This document shows positions 31,601 to 40,705 of a DNA stretch of 64,000 nucleotides, piece after piece. The position numbers and the translations under genes are program-made. Position 1 is the first letter of the stretch, and the number at the start of each line of letters is the position of its first letter. Origin of the DNA: Chloroflexota bacterium (GTDB lineage Bacteria; Chloroflexota; Anaerolineae; Anaerolineales; Villigracilaceae); assembly GCA_016235445.1 (NCBI GenBank), contig JACRLB010000047.1:62001-126000 (forward strand), in the 5' to 3' direction. Under the pieces are notes generated by a model. It saw nothing but the letters and a program-made list of their open reading frames with translations. It was not told the DNA's origin and did no database searches.

Positions 31601-33262
31601 ATGGCTATTGATACCGTGCGCGTTGAAACGCTTCGCAAGAAACCCATCGATGGACAGGTGTTTAAACGCCTGGTCGAGGCAGGGGTGATCTGGCTCCGTA
31701 CCAACAAGGATATTGTCAATTCATTGAATGTATTCCCTGTGCCAGACGGGGACACCGGCACGAACATGACCCTGACCCTGCAAGCCGCCTGGAATGAGGT
31801 TAAGGATTTGGGCACACGTAACCTGAGCGAGATGGCGGCGGCGGTTTCCAAAGGCGCGTTGATGGGCGCGCGCGGCAACTCTGGTGTGATTACCAGCCAG
31901 ATCCTGCGCGGGTTTTCACGAGGCGTGCATGAGAAGGGTGTGCTGGATAAAGAGATTCTTGTCAAAGCGTTTGGCGAGGCGCGGGATACAGCTTATAAAG
32001 GAGTCGTGCGTCCGGTCGAGGGTACGATCTTAACCGTCATTAAAGAAGTTGCCATAGCAACAGAATCAGCTCTCGGGTCCGCGAAAGATGCGTTTGATAT
32101 CCTTGAAGTGGCTGTGAAGGCGGCGGATGAAGCGGTCAGGAATACGCCTGAATTACTTCCAGTCCTCAAGCAGGCTGGCGTAGTGGATTCAGGCGGCAAG
32201 GGTTTGTTCTTCATCCTCGAAGGGATGCTGAGGCATGTGTACGGCGAGTCGCTTGAGACGCCGACGATGAAAGTCCAGCCGATGTCTGTGATGGATTTGC
32301 AGGGCGCGATGGAAGAAGTGGAAGAGGGGCAGGATTACGAAGTGGTTGTGGATTTTGTGCCAACGGGCGAGTTGGATTTAAGTTCGTTTTATGGAAGGCT
32401 GGAAGAAATGGGCACGTCCATTCAGGTGGGTGAGGGCGAAGGGATGTATCGGATGCACATCCATGTGCCGACGGAGAACCGCTACGTGCCGATTGATTAC
32501 ATCATGGGCATTGGCACGGTCACGAAGGTGGCAATTGAAAACCTGCTGGCGCAGATGGATGATATTCAAAAGTCATCTCAAATTAATTTTGCGGCGGTGG
32601 AGCCTGGCAATATTGCGGTGGTGGTGGTTTCGCCGGGCGCGGGCTTGAACCGCATTTTTGCCAGTTTGGGCGTTGCGGCGGTGGTGGCTGGCGGGCAGAC
32701 GATGAATCCATCTACGCAGGATATTTTGAGTTCATTCGAAAACCTGCCGACAGACAAAATTATTATTTTGCCGAATAACAAGAACATTATCATGGCGGCG
32801 AATCAGGCGAAGGAAGTGACGGTTAAGCAGGTGCAGGTTGTGCCGACTCGTACCGTGCCACAGGGACTTGCCGCCATGCTCTCGCTCGTTCCCGACGGGG
32901 AAGTTGAATCTGTCGCCGAGAAAATGACCAAAGCGATCAGCAGTGTGAAGACGGGCGAGATCACCATCGCCACCCGCTCTGTGGAAATTGACGGTGTGAC
33001 GGTTAAAGATGGACAGGTGATTGCCCTGCTGGATGGCAAGCTGGTTGTCTCCGCCGAGTCTGTGGAACAGGGCGTGATGGACTTGCTCGAAAAAGCTGAT
33101 GCAGGTGAGCATGAGATCGTCACGCTTTTCTACGGCGAGGGCACAACCCATGCCGAAGCCAACCGCATCGCAGATATGATCGTGACCCAATATGCCTCGC
33201 TGGAAGTGGAAGTGCAGGAAGGCGGACAGCCGCATTATCAGTTTATTATTTCGATAGAGTGA
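31601..33262 (+). CDS. DAK2 domain protein, FakA-like fatty acid kinase
   Basis: A 553-residue FakA/YloV-type protein. The N-terminal DhaL (DAK2) kinase domain shows VFPVPDGDTGTNMTLTL (Mg-binding aspartates) and KGALMGARGNSGVITSQILRGFS (nucleotide). The middle and C-terminal domains include MRMHIHVPTENRYVPIDYIM-type and FYGEGTTHAEANRIADMI motifs. With a FakB (DegV) partner it phosphorylates exogenous fatty acids; no FakB is seen here. Usual length for the family. Confidence 0.93.
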   Translation: MAIDTVRVETLRKKPIDGQVFKRLVEAGVIWLRTNKDIVNSLNVFPVPDGDTGTNMTLTLQAAWNEVKDLGTRNLSEMAAAVSKGALMGARGNSGVITSQILRGFSRGVHEKGVLDKEILVKAFGEARDTAYKGVVRPVEGTILTVIKEVAIATESALGSAKDAFDILEVAVKAADEAVRNTPELLPVLKQAGVVDSGGKGLFFILEGMLRHVYGESLETPTMKVQPMSVMDLQGAMEEVEEGQDYEVVVDFVPTGELDLSSFYGRLEEMGTSIQVGEGEGMYRMHIHVPTENRYVPIDYIMGIGTVTKVAIENLLAQMDDIQKSSQINFAAVEPGNIAVVVVSPGAGLNRIFASLGVAAVVAGGQTMNPSTQDILSSFENLPTDKIIILPNNKNIIMAANQAKEVTVKQVQVVPTRTVPQGLAAMLSLVPDGEVESVAEKMTKAISSVKTGEITIATRSVEIDGVTVKDGQVIALLDGKLVVSAESVEQGVMDLLEKADAGEHEIVTLFYGEGTTHAEANRIADMIVTQYASLEVEVQEGGQPHYQFIISIE

Positions 33263-33316
33263 GGAAAGTAGACAGGTAAATGGGTAGACAAGAAAACAGG
33301 TGCAATCAAGTACTGC

Positions 33317-33354
33317 AAAAAAAAACTGACGCAAATTTTGTGTCAGTTTTTTTT
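33317..33354. terminator. Bidirectional intrinsic terminator after the DAK2 gene
   Basis: CTGACGCAA / TTGTGTCAG stem (one G-U) with A-tract upstream and T8 downstream, serving the convergent DAK2 and HAAS genes. Just upstream, 33269-33300 carries GTAGACAGGTAAATGGG units resembling 45664-45722. Confidence 0.88.
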
Positions 33355-33366
33355 AGATATATCAGT

Positions 33367-34386
33367 TTATCGGGTTTGATACTTGGCTTTGAATAATCGG
33401 TAGACCGCTTTGGCAATTTCAATCCCCTGAACGATGATGACGATGATCAGAATGACGGGGAACATAATCGTGAAGACCGTTGTAAGAGTCTGCGCTGCAT
33501 CCGCGCTGATGGAGGAATTGGCAAAGGACTTACCCGTGAACCCGATGATATTTGGCGTGCGCAGGATGATGACAGCCAGGGCAATGCCCGCCGCTTCGAT
33601 GATGATCTTTGCAACGCGGGTGAGCGGCGTCCACAACGCACTGCGCAGGAGGTAAATATCCAGCAGTATCTCAGCCAGGAAGGTGGCGTTGATCCATGGG
33701 ATGAATGCGAAGAATGCGGCAGAGAACATGGGGATAAAAATCCACTCATCTTCCATAAAGAAGCCCATCCCCAGAATATTCGGGTACAAATTCAGGATGG
33801 CAAGCCCCACGAAGGTGAATACGATTTCAGCAATCAGTTCGCCGCGTTTCACAGAATCAGGATCAGGCTCCGCCGCAAGGGATGCGGGGTTCCAGTCTTC
33901 TTCCATTTTCAAGTCGTCAATTTGCTCATCTGGCAAAACGCGCTCGAGGATGGCAAAGACCAGTGCGATGTTGCCGAATGCCGCAATGGCCGCGGAGAAG
34001 GCTTCGCCCAACCCAGCGCCGACGATGTTGACAAAGTCCGCGCCCATGAAGGGAGTCTCTGTTGCGGCGCGGATTCCCGCCAGCACAAGCAGGACAGTCA
34101 CAACGATTGGAATCACAATCTTCAACACCATCAGGAAGAACGGAAACAGACGCGGGCCGATTAAATACGGCTGTGGGTTGTAGGTTGCCGCCACGGTTTG
34201 GGGCGCGCCATACTCTTTCAGCAACTCGATCTCCAACGCTTCATCGGCTGGACGCCCAGCTTTTTGCGCGCGGTCTTCGAGCATGTCCTCCAGTGTGGAA
34301 CGCAATTCCTTTTCGATATCCTCGCGCCCTTTAAGCAGAGGAAGGCGTTTTCCAACTTCAGTTACATAACGATTTATCAAGTTCAT
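33367..34386 (-). CDS. HAAS-domain membrane protein partnered with PadR
   Basis: A 339-residue protein. The N-terminal 70 residues (LINRYVTEVGKRLPLLKGREDIEKELRSTLEDMLED...PADEALEIELLKEYGAPQTVAATY) are a HAAS (permease-prefix) signalling domain; the rest has six or seven membrane helices. HAAS proteins are coupled genetically with PadR regulators and are thought to be sensors. It follows the PadR gene by 9 bp on the same strand. GGAG precedes ATG 34386. Confidence 0.85.
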   Translation of the reverse strand: MNLINRYVTEVGKRLPLLKGREDIEKELRSTLEDMLEDRAQKAGRPADEALEIELLKEYGAPQTVAATYNPQPYLIGPRLFPFFLMVLKIVIPIVVTVLLVLAGIRAATETPFMGADFVNIVGAGLGEAFSAAIAAFGNIALVFAILERVLPDEQIDDLKMEEDWNPASLAAEPDPDSVKRGELIAEIVFTFVGLAILNLYPNILGMGFFMEDEWIFIPMFSAAFFAFIPWINATFLAEILLDIYLLRSALWTPLTRVAKIIIEAAGIALAVIILRTPNIIGFTGKSFANSSISADAAQTLTTVFTIMFPVILIIVIIVQGIEIAKAVYRLFKAKYQTR

Positions 34387-34395
34387 TCTTTCTCC

Positions 34396-34725
34396 TTACG
34401 CCAGCATCTTGTCCATCACAGATACAATGCCAGCCCATTCCTTTTTCAGTTTCGGCAGGAGTTTCTTTCCCTCCGCACTGATGACGTAATAGCGGCGCGG
34501 ACGCGCCTCTTCCAACTTCCAAACCGACACCAACAACCCCTGCGCCTCCAGCCTGCGCAGCAACGGATACAACGTCCCCTGATCTACTTCCATACCCAGT
34601 TCTGCAAGTTGCTTCAGCAGGGAGTAGCCGTATTGCTCGCTCCCCAACTGGCTTAGCGCCGCAAGAACGATCACCCCGCGCCGCAATTCCAGAACAACAT
34701 TTTCGAGAGATTCAGTGTTTGTCAT
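34396..34725 (-). CDS. PadR family transcriptional regulator
   Basis: A 109-residue PadR-s1 repressor: LRRGVIVLAALSQLGSEQYGYSLLKQLAELGMEVDQGTLYPLLRRLEAQGLLVS, and RPRRYYVISAEGKKLL in the wing. It probably represses itself and the HAAS gene through the palindrome at 34747-34765. Small-molecule ligand unknown. Confidence 0.94.
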   Translation of the reverse strand: MTNTESLENVVLELRRGVIVLAALSQLGSEQYGYSLLKQLAELGMEVDQGTLYPLLRRLEAQGLLVSVWKLEEARPRRYYVISAEGKKLLPKLKKEWAGIVSVMDKMLA

Positions 34726-34746
34726 AGTTCAACCTTTATCGCATTA

Positions 34747-34765
34747 TACTGTGCGAAATACAGTA
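34747..34765. promoter_or_regulatory. Candidate PadR operator, TACTGT-N7-ACAGTA
   Basis: TACTGT GCGAAAT ACAGTA lies 22-40 bases upstream of the padR start, the right place for autorepression. The rest of 34726-35091 (365 bp) holds no gene that I can support. Confidence 0.5.
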
Positions 34766-35091
34766 CGGCAAGGGGGAATATTTGACCCATCCATTGCTCT
34801 GCTACTAGCAGCGGCATGAATTTTTTGTAACAGCTCATGACTTTAATTGAAAAATGGTGTTGTAATGAACATGATAGTAGAAAGACGAAGCTGAAAGAGA
34901 AATTATTAGATGGCAAGTTGGGCGTAGGGGACGCGCAGGCTTACGCTTCTTCGGCGACTGTTTTGAATACTGCCAACAAACGGGATGGGCAAGTGCTTTT
35001 CGAAAATTAGCCCGATTGTCGGTACCCAGTTTTTCCTTTCATGCATTCTCCCGTTTTTGCGTGAACTGTTACAATTTTGTAAGATTAGAAT

Positions 35092-36237
35092 ATGTCCATC
35101 TTTCTTGATTCCATTTTTTCATCCATTGCCCTCAGCCACTTCATGGTGGATACCTTCAACGCCAGCCGCCCCGTGTTGTTGACTTACCTCGGTTTAAGCG
35201 AATGGGAAATTGCCCTGTTCTCCACCATCTACATTTGGACTTCCGCCCTCACACAGCCTTTCTTCGGCTGGCTCTCAGACCGCACTGGTCCGCGCTGGCT
35301 CGCGGCTGGGGGTGTGTTGTGGATGACGGTCTTTTATTCCGCCGCGTTGTTAATTCCTGGCAATGTTGGCCTCGCATGTTTGATCGTCGCCGCGTTGGGG
35401 TCATCCTCTTTTCATCCGGTTGGCGCTGTGCAAGCCACCCTGCGCGGACGCGATCTCTTGAAAGGACGCGAGACCACAGCCGCATCCCTCTTTTTTATGG
35501 CTGGCCAGCTTGGTCATTTTATTGGCCCCATCATTACTGGATTCATTCTCGCTTCCTACAAAATCCCGGGCATGATCATTGTCCCCATTGTTTCCATTCC
35601 AATTGGCTTTGCCCTGCTTAATCAATTGCGCGAAAACCATCCACATCCGAAACCATCGCAAGCCACGCATTCCAACCGCGCCAAAGCGGGCCTGCTGTTC
35701 ATTATTGTGCTGGCCATGGTGGCCGCCATGCAATCCTGGGCGCAGGCAAACATGGTCAACCTCATCCCAAAATACATCAAGGATTTGGGGCAGGGCGCAA
35801 CCATCTATGGCAGCATGGCCGGCCTGTTCATGGGCGGGTCTGCGCTGGGCAATGTGTTTGGCGGCTATCTGGGAGACAGATACCCCAAGCGTTTTGTAGC
35901 GGCAGGCGTTTTGTTTTTTGCCGCTTTTCCGATCTATCTTGTCAGCATAATCGGCTGGTCGTGGTGGCTGTATATTCTCGTCCCCCTCGCAGGCGCATTG
36001 ACCGGGGCCGTGCATAGCATCATGGTCGTCTTCGCCCAGCGCATCATCCCCGGCGGAATGGCTCTGGCCTCCGGGCTGGCCTTGGGATTTATATTTTCAT
36101 CTGGAGCATTGGGATTGTTGTACACCGGTCACCTGGCGGAATTGTACGGCTTTCCATTTGTCTTAACCTTTACCACCATCATGGTGTTGATTGCCGCTCC
36201 GCTGGCATTATTCCTAAAAGAACCCCTTGTGAAATAA
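35092..36237 (+). CDS. MFS transporter, FSR (fosmidomycin resistance)-like
   Basis: A 381-residue major facilitator protein with 11-12 helices. The N-terminus SIALSHFMVDTFNASRPVLLTYLG and the segment GSSSFHPVGAVQATLRGRD (HP motif after helix 4) are typical of the FSR/YfnC-like subfamily of putative drug or metabolite exporters. GWLSDRTGPRW is the MFS loop 2-3 motif. Substrate unknown. No Shine-Dalgarno is evident before ATG 35092; TACAAT and TAGAAT lie within 25 bases upstream, so the transcript leader may be very short. Confidence 0.88.
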   Translation: MSIFLDSIFSSIALSHFMVDTFNASRPVLLTYLGLSEWEIALFSTIYIWTSALTQPFFGWLSDRTGPRWLAAGGVLWMTVFYSAALLIPGNVGLACLIVAALGSSSFHPVGAVQATLRGRDLLKGRETTAASLFFMAGQLGHFIGPIITGFILASYKIPGMIIVPIVSIPIGFALLNQLRENHPHPKPSQATHSNRAKAGLLFIIVLAMVAAMQSWAQANMVNLIPKYIKDLGQGATIYGSMAGLFMGGSALGNVFGGYLGDRYPKRFVAAGVLFFAAFPIYLVSIIGWSWWLYILVPLAGALTGAVHSIMVVFAQRIIPGGMALASGLALGFIFSSGALGLLYTGHLAELYGFPFVLTFTTIMVLIAAPLALFLKEPLVK

Positions 36238-36336
36238 CATAACTGGCTATCTGTTTCACTCTTCAAATTAAAAGAAAGAGACTGCCAATGGAACAGCTTC
36301 TTTCTTTTAATTCTCTATCGTACAGTTTAGAAATCG

Positions 36337-36408
36337 GGACCCTGACCGCGAAGCGCGCAGAAAACGCAGATTTTTTTATCAGCGAAAATCAGCGTTTATC
36401 TCCGTCCA
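36337..36408. repeat. Interrupted palindrome, CGCAGATAAACGC family, copy 2
   Basis: Contains AAACGCAGATTTTTTTATCAGC and AATCAGCGTTTATCTCCGTCC, related to 14947-15025. Part of a 484-bp gap (36238-36721) with no gene. Confidence 0.6.
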
Positions 36409-36534
36409 ACAAGATTTTGTGCAGTAGAGAATCTTTTCATAAGACTTGCAAAAACGATAACCACTGATTGAATACACGTTCAGGGCTGGAAGAACACTGT
36501 CAGGTTTTTTGAACTGGGCAAAAAAACTTTCCAA

Positions 36535-36551
36535 AATGACAAGTTGTCATT
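36535..36551. promoter_or_regulatory. 17-bp perfect palindrome AATGACAA-G-TTGTCATT, candidate operator
   Basis: A perfect odd-length palindrome about 170 bases upstream of the secreted cadherin gene. Symmetry and size suit a dimeric repressor or activator site. The regulator is unknown. Confidence 0.4.
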
Positions 36552-36721
36552 AATGTAGGGTCAACATCGGGGTTTTCAGTACCCAAGTCCTATTCTGCTA
36601 TCCGTGTTCACTGACCATAATGCGTCTATCCGTAAGAGGTGGATCAGGTACGCGCTGTGGAACCAACATCATAAACCCCAAACCAGTCTGATTCGTCTCA
36701 TACAGCTAGAAGGAGCATGTA

Positions 36722-39700
36722 ATGAAAAGCACGCTATATCGATATATAAGTGTAGTTGTGGCAATTGGCCTGGCGTTTGCCAGCTATTTTTCCGTTGCCG
36801 CCAGCGATACCGCGCAAACCTCAAATGCCATTTATGTATCCACAACAGGCAGTGGAACGGTTTGCACTCAAACCGCGCCCTGCTCATTGACCACCGGCAC
36901 TGGAAAACTGGCGGCAGGGTATACCCTGTTTTTATCCCCTGGAAATTACAACACCATTTTGCGAATCACAAAATCAGGCACCGCAAGCCAGCCCATTAAA
37001 GTAACCGGGGCCGCGAAATTTACCTCGGTGGTACTTTCTGGTTCCTATCTTGAAGTATATGGCTTGGAAGTGGCCGGGGCGGTTGAACACGGCGTTCTGA
37101 TTTTAGGTAAACACATCCGTTTTTCAGATTTCTTAGTTCACGACAATGTAACCGAGAATAGAATCGGCACAGCATGTAACAGCTCCACAAGCGGCGGCTG
37201 GGCATCTGGCGTAAAAGTGGAAAGAGGCTCGGAGGATGTCTTCATTAGCAACGGCACAACCTTTCACAATTGCGGCGAAGGACTCGCCGCAACCATGGCT
37301 ATTAATGTTACAGTTTCAAACGTTACATCCTACGACAATTTCGGCGTAAACTTTTATATAGACAACAGCAAACACGTCAGACTGCAGAACAACTTTGCCT
37401 ACTGCACGCCTAACACAAATTACTATCGTTCCGGCCAGCCCGCCGCGGGAATTTCAATCGGTGAGGAATACTACACCGGCTGGGGCGGCCAGCTTGGCGA
37501 CCTTACCATCGTTAATAATATTTTATATGGCTGCCGGGGACTGAACTTCTACGGGGTCGAAGCCGGGGTCACAAACGGCGGTCTCGTCGGCGCATTAATA
37601 GCCCACAATACGATCTGGAACGTCTACGGAGGCGGACGCGCCATCTCCATCAGCGTTCAACCGTACAACCAGGGGATCGTGATCGCAAACAACATCGCTG
37701 GCGGCGTGATTTCCCCAGCCAATGCCACAGTAAAAAACAATCAAAGCACAGCAGTATTCACCAGCGCCCCCACCTATCACCCGGCTTCCTTCAAGACCGC
37801 CTCAAATTCACCGGGCATCAATGCGGGAGCGGCCTCCCTGGGAGTAGCCATTGATTACGGCGGCAAATCACGCGACTCACTGCCAGATGTAGGCGCATGG
37901 GAATTTGCAGGCAACCTGCCAACCGTTACACCTGCTTCCGTTACCCCAACGGCAACGGCCACCTCTATCCCTGCCACATTCACTCCCACCCGCAGTGCCC
38001 CAACGGCCACACGCGCCTCCGTTACTCCCACCGTACTATCTCCGCTTCCCTCTGCAACGCCCACCCAAATCAACCTGCCGCCCTCAGGGCCAAATAGCCT
38101 GAACATCCGCATCGCAACAGGCAAAGATGATGTGGAAGAATATTCAAGCGGCTGGGTCTACCTAAACAGCACCGACCTCGAACTTGTCTACGATATCAAT
38201 TCACAAGTTGTAGGCCTTCGTTTTACAGGAGTGAATATTCCAAAAGGCGCCATCATTACAAACGCATACATCCAATTCAAAGTGGATGAACTCACCTCTG
38301 AAACCATCAGCCTGCAAATCCGCGGCGAGGCAAACGCCAACGCGCCCGCTTTTACCATCAAAACCCGCAATGTCTCTTCACGGCTGAAAACAACGAATGT
38401 CATCAACTGGTCACCGGCCCCCTGGAAAAAAGTTGGAAATAGCGGCCCAGATCAGACAACACCCAACATTGCCCCCGTCATTCAGGAAATCGTCAACCAG
38501 CCCGGCTGGGCAACTGGAAACTCACTCGTCATCCTGATGACAGGAACCACCGGCAAACGAGTTGCAATCGCCTTCGAAAGCAACCCAGCCGGCGCGCCAT
38601 TATTACATGTTGAATTTAATGGCAACGTACCCCCCACAACCGCCGCGACTTTACCCACACAGACGCCAACAACAGCGACAATATTTACACCAACAGCCAC
38701 ACTCCCGCTTCCTTCTGCCACCGTGCCTGTTGCAACAACCCAGGTAGTTGCTTCCCCTGAAACATTAACCCCCACAGAGACGCCCTCCCCAATTCCTCCC
38801 TCACCCACGCCAACTGTAGCGCCTCCTTCCGAAACACCCTCGGCAACTCCCTCCGCCATTCCCACGGCAGCGCCACTCGCTCCCACCGATATTCTCCTCT
38901 CCAACACCGCATTGGATGAGAACCTGCCCTCTGCCCTCATCGGCTCATTGAACGCCACAGACGCCGACCCTGGAGATGCCTTCACCTTTACCCTCGTAGA
39001 CACCCCCGTCTGCGCCGGCCCAAATAATGCCGCATTCCAGATAAACGGCAATACCCTGAATTCAGTCACTTCAATTGATTACGAAACCCAAAACTCCCTT
39101 ACCATCTGCGTTCGCGCAACCGACTCCAGCGCGCTGAGTTTTGACAAACAGTTCATCATCCTCGTCAATAACATCAATGAACTTCCCACCATCACATCCG
39201 ACAGCGGCGGAGATGCGGCCAGCTTCAGCCTCGCAGAAAATGCAGGGAGCGTCACCACCCTCACCGCCACAGACCCGGATGCAGGCACAATCTACACCTA
39301 TTCGATTGCAGGCGGCGCCGACGCGGACGATTTCTCGATGGACGGCTCCAGCGGCGCCCTGACCTTTGCCACTCCGCCTGATTTTGAATCCCCCGCCGAT
39401 GGCGACGCGAACAACGTGTATGAAGTCATCGTCCAGGCCGCGGATGGCGCAGGCGGCACAGACTCCCAAACCATCACCGTCACGGTGAACGCCGCCAACG
39501 ACAATAACCCGGCCATTTCATCCGATGGCGGAGGCGAAACGGCTTCTTTAACCATCGCTGAAAACACCGCCGCTGTAACGGATGTCAATGCAACAGACGC
39601 CGACTTGCCAACTGAAACCCTCACCTATTCGATCTCCAGCGGAGCGGATTCGGGCAAATTCTCGATAGACGGTTCAAGCGGTATGTTGTCCTTCACTGCC

Positions 39701-40522
39701 GCCCCGGACTTTGAATCCCCAGTGGATGCCAATAGTGATAATGTCTACGAGATCGCTGTCCAGGTCTCGGATGGCTCATTCACAGACACGCAAGCCATCA
39801 CGATCTCAGTCACTCCGGTCAATGATAACGACCCAGTCATTGTATACGATGAAAAGAAGGACGATGATGGCAATAAAGAGGATAACGTTCTGAACGTCAG
39901 CGTTGCAGAGAACACAGCCGCAGTCACTGATATCGAAGCAAGCGACGCCGACCTGCCCGCCGAAACCCTCACCTTCTCGATCTCAGGCGGAGCGGACGCC
40001 GCCCTCCTAAAAATTGCGCCTGATACGGGCATCCTGACTTTTATCAACCCTCGTGATTTTGAATCCCCCGCAGATGCCGGCGCAGACAATGAGTACAACA
40101 TCGTCATTCAAGTTACAGATGGTTCGCGTACATCCTCACAGGATGTTGCAATAAAAATTACCCCGGTCAATGACAATACGCCGACAATCACCTCGGATGG
40201 CGGAGGCGGAACGACAGCGTTGAGTATCGCAGAAAATGGCGCGGCTGTAACTGTTGTAAAAGCAAAAGATGCCGACCTGCCTGCCGAAACTCTGACCTTC
40301 TCCATTACCGGCGGAGCCGATGCGGCCTTGTTCACCCTCGCCCCCGCAACAGGCGTTCTGACCTTCATCACCGCCCCAGACTTTGAAACTCCACAGGACG
40401 CTGACTTGAATAATACCTATGAGATTATCGTCCAGGTATCCGATGGCAATGGCCGCACAAATACGCAGACTATTGTCGTTACCATCACCGATATTGACGA
40501 AACCCCTTCACCCTCGCCGTAA
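36722..40522 (+). CDS. Large secreted protein: beta-helix, spore-coat/DNRLRE-like domain, five cadherin-like repeats
   Basis: A 1266-residue exported protein. Signal peptide (YISVVVAIGLAFASYFSVAA), a right-handed beta-helix domain to about residue 395 (parallel beta-helix/pectate-lyase-like repeats), a Thr/Pro linker (about 400-460), a beta-sandwich of about 180 residues (RIATGKDDVEEYSSGWVYL...PLLHVEF), a second Thr/Pro linker (about 640-720), then five cadherin-like repeats of about 105 residues each (DENLPSALIGSLNATDADPGD, FESPADGDANNVYEVIVQAADG). It ends abruptly in PSPSP without a sortase, PEP-CTERM or membrane anchor. Likely a cell-surface adhesin or polysaccharide-binding protein. AAGGAG precedes ATG 36722. 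Confidence 0.85.
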   Translation: MKSTLYRYISVVVAIGLAFASYFSVAASDTAQTSNAIYVSTTGSGTVCTQTAPCSLTTGTGKLAAGYTLFLSPGNYNTILRITKSGTASQPIKVTGAAKFTSVVLSGSYLEVYGLEVAGAVEHGVLILGKHIRFSDFLVHDNVTENRIGTACNSSTSGGWASGVKVERGSEDVFISNGTTFHNCGEGLAATMAINVTVSNVTSYDNFGVNFYIDNSKHVRLQNNFAYCTPNTNYYRSGQPAAGISIGEEYYTGWGGQLGDLTIVNNILYGCRGLNFYGVEAGVTNGGLVGALIAHNTIWNVYGGGRAISISVQPYNQGIVIANNIAGGVISPANATVKNNQSTAVFTSAPTYHPASFKTASNSPGINAGAASLGVAIDYGGKSRDSLPDVGAWEFAGNLPTVTPASVTPTATATSIPATFTPTRSAPTATRASVTPTVLSPLPSATPTQINLPPSGPNSLNIRIATGKDDVEEYSSGWVYLNSTDLELVYDINSQVVGLRFTGVNIPKGAIITNAYIQFKVDELTSETISLQIRGEANANAPAFTIKTRNVSSRLKTTNVINWSPAPWKKVGNSGPDQTTPNIAPVIQEIVNQPGWATGNSLVILMTGTTGKRVAIAFESNPAGAPLLHVEFNGNVPPTTAATLPTQTPTTATIFTPTATLPLPSATVPVATTQVVASPETLTPTETPSPIPPSPTPTVAPPSETPSATPSAIPTAAPLAPTDILLSNTALDENLPSALIGSLNATDADPGDAFTFTLVDTPVCAGPNNAAFQINGNTLNSVTSIDYETQNSLTICVRATDSSALSFDKQFIILVNNINELPTITSDSGGDAASFSLAENAGSVTTLTATDPDAGTIYTYSIAGGADADDFSMDGSSGALTFATPPDFESPADGDANNVYEVIVQAADGAGGTDSQTITVTVNAANDNNPAISSDGGGETASLTIAENTAAVTDVNATDADLPTETLTYSISSGADSGKFSIDGSSGMLSFTAAPDFESPVDANSDNVYEIAVQVSDGSFTDTQAITISVTPVNDNDPVIVYDEKKDDDGNKEDNVLNVSVAENTAAVTDIEASDADLPAETLTFSISGGADAALLKIAPDTGILTFINPRDFESPADAGADNEYNIVIQVTDGSRTSSQDVAIKITPVNDNTPTITSDGGGGTTALSIAENGAAVTVVKAKDADLPAETLTFSITGGADAALFTLAPATGVLTFITAPDFETPQDADLNNTYEIIVQVSDGNGRTNTQTIVVTITDIDETPSPSP

Positions 40523-40557
40523 TCACTTTTGTGATACGAACGCAGGCGTTCAATGTG

Positions 40558-40650
40558 AGTTAATCACTCATCTACGCAGTCCATAACCCCGAAGGGATGA
40601 CAGTGGTCTTATGACTTCGACTTCGGGGTCATAAAACCCTTTATGTAACG
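40558..40650. repeat. CCCGAAGGGATGA palindrome, copy 2
   Basis: Relative of 15083-15201, sharing TACGCAGTCCATAACCCCGAA, CTTCGGGGTCATAA and TATGTAACGCGAG-type ends, but with the core altered to GACTTCGACTTCGGGG. Confidence 0.65.
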
Positions 40651-40656
40651 CGAGTT

Positions 40657-40696
40657 AAACAAACAGCCCCCGTTTATAAACGGGGGCTGTTTGTTT
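40657..40696. terminator. Bidirectional intrinsic terminator, 18-bp stem
   Basis: AAACAAACAGCCCCCGTT / AACGGGGGCTGTTTGTTT with a TATA loop between convergent genes. Confidence 0.92.
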
Positions 40697-40705
40697 TCTC
40701 TATTA

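Noticed and set aside
34747-34765. LexA box
   Set aside because: CTGT-ACAG half-sites resemble it, but the spacing is 7 rather than 8 and the neighbour is a PadR gene, not an SOS gene.
38482-39069. 195-residue minus-strand frame in the cadherin gene
   Set aside because: Val/Gly/Ala-rich translation produced by the Thr/Pro-codon linker read in reverse.
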